Source of the DNA: Pseudomonas sp. MYb60
Lineage (GTDB): Bacteria; Pseudomonadota; Gammaproteobacteria; Pseudomonadales; Pseudomonadaceae
NCBI RefSeq assembly: GCF_002979555.1
Contig: NZ_PCOZ01000010.1
Coordinates: forward strand, 62,001-126,000
DNA: 64,000 nt
Reading direction: 5' to 3'
The position numbers and the translations under genes were made by a program. Positions within the stretch are counted from its first letter, which is position 1; each line of letters opens with the position of its first letter. The notes beneath the pieces are model-generated. The model saw only the letters and a list, made by a program, of their open reading frames with translations, did no database searches and was not told where the DNA came from. Shown piece by piece: positions 28,781-35,681 of this stretch.

Positions 28781-29059
28781 TCAGTGGTAATCGAGATAGT
28801 CGACCATCTCGACTTGATCGTCCAACATTCGAAAAATGATGCGCCAGTTGCCACTGATGCTCACCGACCAATAGTCAACCAGATCACCTTTCAAGCGATG
28901 GAAGCGCCAGCCTGGCAACTCCAGATCGCTCCAGTGACTCGCATTGTCTAGAATCAGCAAAACACGACGTAGGCGATTTACATGGTTCGCATTGATTCCT
29001 TTCGTTGAGCCCGTTTCATAAAAAACCCGAAAGCCTTTATGTCTCCAACTCACGATCAC
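28781..29059 (-). CDS. HigB-family toxin (RelE superfamily mRNA interferase)
   Basis: 92 residues from GTG 29059; the family opening M-I-x-S-(F/W)-RHKG matches VIVSWRHKGFRVFYETGSTKG, supporting this start. The domain continues with NRLRRVLLILDNA, ELPGWRFHRLKGD and the C-terminal GNWRIIFRM, whose basic residues form the expected ribosome-dependent RNase site. The start codon is embedded in a palindrome likely bound by the antitoxin. The pair is bracketed by a terminator and a REP pair and looks like an acquired cassette. Confidence 0.9.
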   Translation of the reverse strand: MIVSWRHKGFRVFYETGSTKGINANHVNRLRRVLLILDNASHWSDLELPGWRFHRLKGDLVDYWSVSISGNWRIIFRMLDDQVEMVDYLDYH

Positions 29060-29085
29060 AGCGCGATTGTGATGTGATACATCAC
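29055..29085. promoter_or_regulatory. Two palindromic operator candidates of higBA
   Basis: ATCACA-GCGCGAT-TGTGAT (29055-29073) and GTGAT-AC-ATCAC (29074-29085) are adjacent perfect inverted repeats; both contain the GTGAT/ATCAC motif. The first covers the higB start codon. Conditional-cooperative autoregulation by HigA/HigB is the usual mechanism in the family. Confidence 0.55.
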
Positions 29086-29232
29086 GCCCTGCAATAGCCG
29101 CGTATCAGTTCTGGTCGTCGGATTCATAACATTCCACCACTGAGAAAATACAAAGCAGGGAGGCTAGGGAGATGGGTTCCGAGGGACAACCTGAAAGGTT
29201 TGTAGGAAAGGTCTGTGACACCTGTCCCAACG

Positions 29233-29304
29233 CCATCGCGGGCAAGCGCCCACATTGGAAGGTGTTTACACATCAAATGTGGGAGCTGGCTTGCCTGCGA
29301 TGAG
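29233..29304. repeat. Degenerate REPIN, GCTGGCTTGCCTGCGAT type
   Basis: CCATCGCGGGCAAGCGCCCACA faces TGTGGGAGCTGGCTTGCCTG-CGATGAGG across about 25 bases. The left arm has decayed. The surrounding 29086-29320 shows no convincing gene. Confidence 0.7.
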
Positions 29305-29322
29305 GCCCTTGCAGCCAACAAA

Positions 29323-29354
29323 AAACCCGCTGGCCAAACTGGCCCAGCGGGTTT
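29323..29354 (-). terminator. Intrinsic terminator after the NIF3/YqfO-like gene
   Basis: AAACCCGCTGG and CCAGCGGGTTT form 11 pairs around a 10-base loop; on the minus strand a T run (TTTTTTGTTGG) follows. Closes the purL/NIF3-like unit. Confidence 0.85.
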
Positions 29355-29375
29355 CTTGTTTTTGCAGCGCACGAA

Positions 29376-29687
29376 TCAAAAATCCGCCAACTGCCATACC
29401 TCATACGCCGGTGTCTCATACGGGTGGCTCAGCTTGAGCGCGGCCACAACCGCCACGATCAATTCATCCGCCACCACCAGTTCAACCTTCCACTCTTCAA
29501 CCACTTCAACCTGGCCCACCTGCCCGATAAACGGTGTACTTCCGTCCAACGCGCGAAATTGGCCCTGGCCCAGCACTTGCCAGGCGCAGCTGTCGTAGTC
29601 GCCGATACGCCCGCCGCCGGCGTCGAAGACGGCGGTTTTCACCGTCTCCACGTGGCTGTCGGGCACAAAGAAGGCGAGCTTGAACAC
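29376..29687 (-). CDS. NIF3/YqfO-like small protein
   Basis: 103 residues from a GTG start. It corresponds to the central inserted PII-like (ferredoxin-fold) domain of YqfO/NIF3 proteins: MFKLAFFVPDSHVETVKTAVFDAGGGRIGDY is diagnostic, and the C-terminal LSHPYETPAYEVW matches. The catalytic-looking metal-binding NIF3 halves are missing, so this is a stand-alone version, common in pseudomonads, of unknown function. It lies four bases after the purL stop and is probably cotranscribed. Confidence 0.85.
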   Translation of the reverse strand: MFKLAFFVPDSHVETVKTAVFDAGGGRIGDYDSCAWQVLGQGQFRALDGSTPFIGQVGQVEVVEEWKVELVVADELIVAVVAALKLSHPYETPAYEVWQLADF

Positions 29688-29691
29688 CGTC

Positions 29692-32600
29692 TTAGTTCAC
29701 CCACACGCGGGCGTTGCGGAACATGCGCATCCACGCGCCGTCCTCGTCCCACTCTTCCGGGCGCCACGAGTTCTGCACGGCGCGGAATACACGTTCCGGG
29801 TGCGGCATCATGATAGTCACGCGACCGTCGCGGCTGGTGAGGCCGGTGATCCCGCGCGGTGAGCCGTTCGGGTTGGCCGGGTAGGTCTCGGTGACCTTGC
29901 CGTGGTTGTCGACGAAACGCAGCGCCACGGTGCCGGACAGGTCGGCTTCCAGCAGCGCTTCCTCGCTGGCGAACTCGGCATGGCCTTCACCGTGGGCGAT
30001 GGCGATCGGCATGCGCGAACCGGCCATGCCTTGCAGGAAGATCGAGTTGGATTCCTGCACCTGCACCATGGCAACACGGGCTTCGAACTGCTCCGAACGG
30101 TTGCGCACAAAGTGCGGCCAGAACTCGCTGCCCGGGATCAGTTCGCTGAGGTTGGACATCATCTGGCAACCGTTGCACACACCCAGGGTGAAGCTGTCGT
30201 TGCGCTCGAAGAAACCCTGGAACGAATCGCGGGCACGGCTGTTGAACAGCGCCGACTTGGCCCAGCCTTCACCGGCACCCAGCACGTCGCCGTAGGAGAA
30301 ACCGCCGCAGGCCACCAGGCCTTTGAACTCATTGAGGTCAACGCGACCGGCAAGGATGTCGCTCATGTGCACGTCGATCGCATTGAAGCCAGCACGGTCG
30401 AACGCGGCCGCCATTTCCACCTGGCCGTTGACGCCCTGCTCACGCAGTACGGCAACTTGTGGGCGGATGCCTTTCTTGATGTAAGGCGCGGCGATGTCCT
30501 GGTTGACGTCGAAGCTGAGCTTGGTGCTCAGGCCCGGGTTGTCTTCTTCCAGGATCACGTCGAATTCCTGCTCGGCGCACTCGACGTTGTCGCGCAGGCG
30601 CTGGATCTGGTAGCTGGTCTCGGCCCACTGGCGTTGCAGCAGACGGCGCTGACCGGCAAACACGGTGTCACCGTTGAACGAGATGTTGATCTCGCCATTG
30701 TTGATCGGCTGGCCGATCACGGCCACGCAGTCGTCCAGGCCAGCGGCGCTGAATTGGGCGAGCACGTCCGGGGTAGCGTCCTGGCGAACCTGGATCACTG
30801 CGCCCAACTCTTCGTTGAACAGGATGCCGTTGATTTCACAGGCTGCCTCGGCAACGCTGTCGAGCACGATGTTCAGGCCGCAATGACCGGCGAAGGCCAT
30901 CTCGACAACGCTGGTCAGCAGACCACCGTCGGAACGGTCGTGGTAAGCCAGCAGGTGGCCGTCGGCGTTGAGGCCCTGGATCACGGCGAAGAAGGCTTTC
31001 AGGTCTTCGGCGTCATCGACGTCCGGGGCCTGGCTGCCGAGCTTGCCGTGGGTCTGTGCCAGGATCGACGCGCCCATACGGTTCTGGCCGCGGCCCAGGT
31101 CGATCAGGATCAGGTCAGTGGTGCCCTTGTCCATGCGCAGTTGCGGGGTCAGGGTCTGACGCACGTCGGTGACAGGCGCGAAACCGGTGACGATCAACGA
31201 CAGGGGCGAGGTGACGCTCTTGTCAGTGCCTTCATCGTTCCAACGGGTGGCCATGGACATGGAGTCCTTGCCCACCGGAATGGTGATGCCCAGCTCTGGG
31301 CACAATTCCATGCCGACTGCTTTAACAGTGTCGTACAGACGTGCATCTTCGCCCGGGTGACCGGCGGCGGACATCCAGTTGGCCGACAATTTGATGTCGG
31401 ACAGCTTGCCAATGCGCGATGCCGCGATGTTGGTAATGGTCTCACCAATGGCCATGCGGCCCGACGCTGGAGCGTCCAGCAGGGCCAGTGGCGTACGTTC
31501 GCCCATGGCCATCGCTTCACCGGTGTAGACGTCGAAGCTGGTGGCGGTGACGGCAACGTCGGCCACCGGAACCTGCCACGGGCCGACCATTTGGTCACGG
31601 GCCACCAGGCCGGTGATGGTGCGGTCGCCGATGGTGATCAGGAAGCTCTTGCTCGCCACGGCCGGGTGGTGCAGCACGCGTTCGATGCTGTCGGCCAGTT
31701 CCAGCGTGCTTGGGTCGAAGTCGTCGCCCAGCTCGGCTTCACGCACGGCCGAACGGTGCATGCGCGGGGCTTTGCCCAGCAGCACTTCGAGCGGCATGTC
31801 CACCGGGCTGTTGCCGAAGTGGCTGTCGGTGACCGTCAGCTGCGGCTCGGCAGTGGCTTCGCCGACCACGGCAAACGGGCAGCGCTCGCGTTCGCAGATG
31901 GCCTGGAAGCGCGCAAAATCTTCAGCACCGACGGCCAGCACGTAGCGTTCCTGGGATTCGTTGCTCCAGATTTCGTGCGGGGCCATGCCCGGCTCGTCGT
32001 TTGGAATGTTGCGCAGTTCGAAGCGGCCACCACGGTCGCCGTCGTTGACCAGTTCCGGGAAGGCGTTGGACAAACCGCCAGCACCGACGTCGTGGATGAA
32101 GCTGATCGGGTTTTTGTCACCCAACTGCCAGCAACGGTCGATGACTTCCTGGCAGCGACGCTCCATCTCTGGGTTTTCGCGCTGTACAGACGCGAAGTCC
32201 AGGTCTGCCGAGCTGGTGCCGGTGGCCATCGAGGAAGCCGCGCCGCCGCCCAGGCCGATCAACATCGCCGGGCCGCCGAGCACGATCAGCTTGGAGCCGA
32301 CCAGGATCTCGCCTTTCTTGACGTGTTCTTCACGGATGTTGCCCATGCCGCCGGCCAACATGATCGGCTTGTGGTAGCCGCGCACTTCATCGCCACGCGG
32401 GGTGGTGATGGACTGTTCGAAGGTACGGAAGTAGCCGGTCAGCGCCGGACGCCCGAATTCGTTGTTGAACGCGGCGCCGCCCAGCGGGCCTTCGATCATG
32501 ATGTCCAGCGCGGTAACGATGCGCTCAGGCTTGCCATACGGCACTTCCCACGGCTGTTCGAAGCCCGGGATCTGCAGGTTGGACACGGTGAAGCCGGTGA

Positions 32601-33588
32601 GGCCGGCTTTTGGCTTGGCACCACGGCCGGTGGCACCTTCGTCGCGTATCTCGCCGCCGGAACCGGTGGCGGCGCCCGGGAACGGGGCAATCGCGGTCGG
32701 GTGGTTGTGAGTCTCGACCTTCATCAGGATGTGCACCGGCTCCTGCACCGCGCCGTACTGGCGGGTCTCGGGGTCCGGGAAGAAACGGCCGGCGACGGAG
32801 CCGACGATCACCGAGGCGTTGTCCTTATAAGCCGACAGAACGCCTTCGCTGTGCATCACGTAGGTGTTCTTGATCATGCCGAACAGGCTTTTATCCTGGC
32901 TTTCGCCGTCGATGTCCCAACTGGCGTTGAAGATCTTGTGACGGCAGTGCTCGGAGTTGGCCTGCGCAAACATCATCAGTTCGATGTCGTGCGGGTTGCG
33001 CTTCAAGCCGTTGAAAGCGTTGACCAGGTAGTCGATCTCGTCTTCCGCCAGGGCCAGGCCCAGCTCGGTGTTGGCCTTCTCGAGGGCGGCACGGCCACCG
33101 CCGAGCACGTCAATCGCGGTGAGCGGCTTGGGCTCGGCGTGGCTGAACAGGCCGGCAGCCTGTTCCAGCTGGCTGACGATGATCTGGGTCATGCGGTCGT
33201 GCAGGCTGCTGGCGATCAGCTCGGCTTCGGCGTCGCTGAACTGGCCGGCGACGTAGAACGCGATACCACGCTCCAGGCGCTGGATTTTTTCCAGGCCACA
33301 GTTGCGGGCGATATCGCTGGCCTTGCTCGACCAGGGCGAGATGGTGCCGAACCGCGGCAGAACCAGGAACAAGCGGCCGTTAGGCTCTTGAACCGGAACG
33401 CTTGGGCCGTACTTCAGAAGGCGTGCCAGCACTTGCTGTTCGTCGGCGGTCAACACGCCGGTAACGTCGGCGAAGTGAGCAAATTCAGCGTACAGGCCTG
33501 TAACAGCTGGAACCTTTTGGCTCAGTTGCTCAAGGAGTTTGCTGTGGCGAAAGGCAGAAAGGGCAGGAGCGCCGCGCAGGATCAACAT
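29692..33588 (-). CDS. purL: Phosphoribosylformylglycinamidine synthase (large single-chain form)
   Basis: 1298 residues from ATG 33588, the length I recall for pseudomonads; 28 extra in-frame residues upstream have no family resemblance. Step 4 of purine synthesis: FGAR + glutamine + ATP to FGAM. N-terminal PurS-like part, two AIRS-type halves with the ATP/metal sites (VETHNHPTAIAPFPGAATGSG and IPVGKDSMSMATRW), and a C-terminal glutamine amidotransferase with the catalytic cysteine in LGVCNGCQMMSNL and the His/Glu pair near MMPHPERVFR. Divergent from mltF, as in other gamma-proteobacteria. Confidence 0.97.
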   Translation of the reverse strand: MLILRGAPALSAFRHSKLLEQLSQKVPAVTGLYAEFAHFADVTGVLTADEQQVLARLLKYGPSVPVQEPNGRLFLVLPRFGTISPWSSKASDIARNCGLEKIQRLERGIAFYVAGQFSDAEAELIASSLHDRMTQIIVSQLEQAAGLFSHAEPKPLTAIDVLGGGRAALEKANTELGLALAEDEIDYLVNAFNGLKRNPHDIELMMFAQANSEHCRHKIFNASWDIDGESQDKSLFGMIKNTYVMHSEGVLSAYKDNASVIVGSVAGRFFPDPETRQYGAVQEPVHILMKVETHNHPTAIAPFPGAATGSGGEIRDEGATGRGAKPKAGLTGFTVSNLQIPGFEQPWEVPYGKPERIVTALDIMIEGPLGGAAFNNEFGRPALTGYFRTFEQSITTPRGDEVRGYHKPIMLAGGMGNIREEHVKKGEILVGSKLIVLGGPAMLIGLGGGAASSMATGTSSADLDFASVQRENPEMERRCQEVIDRCWQLGDKNPISFIHDVGAGGLSNAFPELVNDGDRGGRFELRNIPNDEPGMAPHEIWSNESQERYVLAVGAEDFARFQAICERERCPFAVVGEATAEPQLTVTDSHFGNSPVDMPLEVLLGKAPRMHRSAVREAELGDDFDPSTLELADSIERVLHHPAVASKSFLITIGDRTITGLVARDQMVGPWQVPVADVAVTATSFDVYTGEAMAMGERTPLALLDAPASGRMAIGETITNIAASRIGKLSDIKLSANWMSAAGHPGEDARLYDTVKAVGMELCPELGITIPVGKDSMSMATRWNDEGTDKSVTSPLSLIVTGFAPVTDVRQTLTPQLRMDKGTTDLILIDLGRGQNRMGASILAQTHGKLGSQAPDVDDAEDLKAFFAVIQGLNADGHLLAYHDRSDGGLLTSVVEMAFAGHCGLNIVLDSVAEAACEINGILFNEELGAVIQVRQDATPDVLAQFSAAGLDDCVAVIGQPINNGEINISFNGDTVFAGQRRLLQRQWAETSYQIQRLRDNVECAEQEFDVILEEDNPGLSTKLSFDVNQDIAAPYIKKGIRPQVAVLREQGVNGQVEMAAAFDRAGFNAIDVHMSDILAGRVDLNEFKGLVACGGFSYGDVLGAGEGWAKSALFNSRARDSFQGFFERNDSFTLGVCNGCQMMSNLSELIPGSEFWPHFVRNRSEQFEARVAMVQVQESNSIFLQGMAGSRMPIAIAHGEGHAEFASEEALLEADLSGTVALRFVDNHGKVTETYPANPNGSPRGITGLTSRDGRVTIMMPHPERVFRAVQNSWRPEEWDEDGAWMRMFRNARVWVN

Positions 33589-33875
33589 CTTCGGGACAGC
33601 CTCGGGAAGGGGGTGTGCTTTGAGGCCGTGCATTCTAGCGTAAACCTTCGCCAACGGCACCCGAAACGGCACCGGTGGCTGCTGCCGAACGTCAGTTGGC
33701 TGGATTCCACTGTCGTTTGGGGGTTATCCAGGGCATTCGGCGCAGTTATTTTAACCGTCATAATCCTGCGCCAAGCCCCGTTTCTGCGGGCTGCAGCCCG
33801 GTTTTGGCGGCGCTAGCAGACAACTCCAACGCTGTCGAGATATGGCGCCGTGGGCCGTTTGCGTATACTGCGCAG

Positions 33876-35336
33876 ATGTTCTCCCCAACTGCTTTGCGCC
33901 CGCGATGCGCCAGATGGCTCATCGCAACCGGACTCTTCCTGATGCTCAGCGCCTGTGTTGATAAACCCAGCACGCTCGAGCGAATCAAGGAGGATGGCGT
34001 ATTGCGGGTGATTACCCGGAACAGCCCGGCCACCTATTTCCAGGACCGCAACGGTGAAACCGGTTTCGAATACGAACTGGTCAAGCGCTTTGCCGACGAC
34101 CTGGGCGTGAAGCTGGAAATCGAGACCGCCGACAACCTCGACGACTTGTTCGGCCAGCTCGGCAAGAACAACGGCCCGGTCCTGGCTGCCGCCGGCCTGG
34201 TCAGCAGCGAGCAGCGCCTGCAGCAGGTACGCTTTTCCCACCCCTACCTGGAAGTGACCCCGCAGATCATCTACCGCAACGGCCAGTCCCGCCCGACGAA
34301 CGCGGCAGACCTGGCAGGCAAGAAGATCATGGTGCTCAAGGGCAGCACCCACGCCGAGCAACTGGCGGCGCTTAAAAAGCAGAATCCTGCGATCGAATAC
34401 GAAGAATCCGACGCCGTTGAAGTGGTCGACCTGCTGCGCATGGTAGATGAAGGGCAGATCGACCTGACCCTGGTGGACTCCAACGAAGTCGCGATGAACC
34501 AGGTGTACTTCCCCAACGTGCGCGTCGCGTTCGACCTCGGCAACGCCAGCAACCAGAGCTGGGCCGTGGCGGCAGGCGAGGACAACAGCCTGCTCAACGA
34601 AATCAACAGTTACCTGGACAAGGTCGAGAAGAACGGCACCCTGCAGCGTCTCAAGGATCGCTACTACGGGCACGTCGACGTCCTTGGCTATGTCGGGGCC
34701 TACACCTTCGCCCAGCACCTGCAGCAACGCTTGCCCAAGTACGAGAAGCACTTTCGCGCCTATGCCAAGGAAGAAAAGGTCGATTGGCGCCTGTTGGCCG
34801 CCATCGGCTATCAGGAATCCCTGTGGCAACCGGCGGTCACTTCCAAGACCGGCGTGCGCGGCCTGATGATGCTGACCCAGAACACTGCCCAGGCCATGGG
34901 CGTGTCCAATCGACTGGACCCCAAGCAGAGCATCATGGGCGGCGCCAAGTACCTGGCCCGGATCAAAAGTGAACTGGACGACAGCATCGCCGAGCCGGAT
35001 CGCACCTGGTTCGCGCTCGCTGCCTACAACGTCGGCGGCGGTCACCTGGACGATGCACGTACCTTGGCCAAGCGCGAAGGCCTGAACCCGAACAAGTGGC
35101 TGGACGTGAAGAAAATGCTGCCGCGCCTGTCGCAGAAGCAGTGGTACAGCAAGACCCGCTACGGTTATGCCCGAGGCGGTGAGCCGGTGCACTTCGTGGC
35201 GAACATTCGCCGCTACTACGACATCCTCACTTGGGTGACCCAGCCGCAGCTGGAAGGCAACCAGGTGGTCGAAGGCAACCTGCATGTGCCGGGTGTGGAT
35301 AAGACCAAGCCGCCCGAAGACAACCCGAAACTATAA
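33876..35336 (+). CDS. mltF: Membrane-bound lytic murein transglycosylase F
   Basis: 486 residues from ATG 33876; an open frame upstream crosses the promoter region and lacks a signal. Lipoprotein signal with lipobox LMLSAC (cysteine at about residue 26), then an SBP_bac_3-like regulatory domain (about 45-265) and a C-terminal SLT domain (about 290-420) with the catalytic glutamate in AAIGYQESLWQPAV and the GLMMLTQNTAQAMG motif. It cleaves peptidoglycan glycan strands with 1,6-anhydro products at the outer membrane. A TATACT hexamer lies only seven bases before the ATG and is probably coincidental. Confidence 0.95.
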   Translation: MFSPTALRPRCARWLIATGLFLMLSACVDKPSTLERIKEDGVLRVITRNSPATYFQDRNGETGFEYELVKRFADDLGVKLEIETADNLDDLFGQLGKNNGPVLAAAGLVSSEQRLQQVRFSHPYLEVTPQIIYRNGQSRPTNAADLAGKKIMVLKGSTHAEQLAALKKQNPAIEYEESDAVEVVDLLRMVDEGQIDLTLVDSNEVAMNQVYFPNVRVAFDLGNASNQSWAVAAGEDNSLLNEINSYLDKVEKNGTLQRLKDRYYGHVDVLGYVGAYTFAQHLQQRLPKYEKHFRAYAKEEKVDWRLLAAIGYQESLWQPAVTSKTGVRGLMMLTQNTAQAMGVSNRLDPKQSIMGGAKYLARIKSELDDSIAEPDRTWFALAAYNVGGGHLDDARTLAKREGLNPNKWLDVKKMLPRLSQKQWYSKTRYGYARGGEPVHFVANIRRYYDILTWVTQPQLEGNQVVEGNLHVPGVDKTKPPEDNPKL

Positions 35337-35354
35337 GAACACAGCAAAATCCAT

Positions 35355-35380
35355 GTAGGAGGGGGCTTGCCCCCTCCCAC
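35355..35380. repeat. Single REP element
   Basis: GTAGGAGGGGGCTTGCCCCC followed by TCCCAC, one self-complementary unit of the GGGGGCTTGCCCCC class, between mltF and the EIIB-like gene. No inverted partner is visible nearby. Confidence 0.8.
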
Positions 35381-35399
35381 ATTTGGATCTCGAGCTGGC

Positions 35400-35681
35400 T
35401 CAAAGGCCGGTGATTAGATGCACCACTCCGCCCGTCAGCACCATCACACCTGGCACACCCGCCGCCTTCAACGCCTCAGTATCCACCTTCGCCCCATCCT
35501 GCAACTGCACCCGCACCCGCGTCAGCGCCACGCGCTGCTGCGACTTGAGGTTATCCGCCCCACCCAGCGCATTCAGCACATCGGCCGACAATAAGCCCGG
35601 CGCCGCGACGGTTTCTTCCTTGATCAAATCCGGCGTCAGCGCCTTCCAGAACGCCCGCTGCAATTTCTCGAACATGCTCAC
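35400..35681 (-). CDS. EIIB-like PTS protein lacking the phosphocysteine
   Basis: 93 residues from GTG 35681 (or ATG 35675). A single glucose-family EIIB-like domain: LNALGGADNLKSQQRVALTR and VRVQL, where active EIIB proteins have Cys two residues before TR; here it is Ala52. The C-terminal GVMVLTGGVVHLITGL resembles the end of the degenerate second EIIB domain in NagE. It overlaps the end of the EIIA-HPr-EI gene by four bases and is the last gene of the trehalose operon. It cannot carry phosphate on cysteine; a regulatory or scaffolding role is possible. Confidence 0.85.
   Translation of the reverse strand: MSMFEKLQRAFWKALTPDLIKEETVAAPGLLSADVLNALGGADNLKSQQRVALTRVRVQLQDGAKVDTEALKAAGVPGVMVLTGGVVHLITGL

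Noticed and set aside
29124..29372. An 82-codon minus-strand frame between higB and the NIF3/YqfO-like gene
   Set aside because: It is built from the terminator and the degenerate REP pair (KNKKPAGPVWPAGF... and SSQASQLPH), a common artefact of these repeats.
29902..33816. A 1304-codon open frame on the plus strand opposite purL
   Set aside because: It is the antisense shadow of purL, whose 1298 residues match FGAM synthase throughout; the plus frame is rich in Val, Asp, His and Gln as expected from reversed GC-rich codons and has no recognisable domain.
33863..33868. TATACT as a -10 element for a leaderless mltF mRNA
   Set aside because: No -35 at usual spacing, and leaderless starts are rare in this group.
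33675..33875. N-terminal extension of mltF upstream of ATG 33876
   Set aside because: It would place the lipoprotein signal inside the protein and covers the divergent purL/mltF promoter region.
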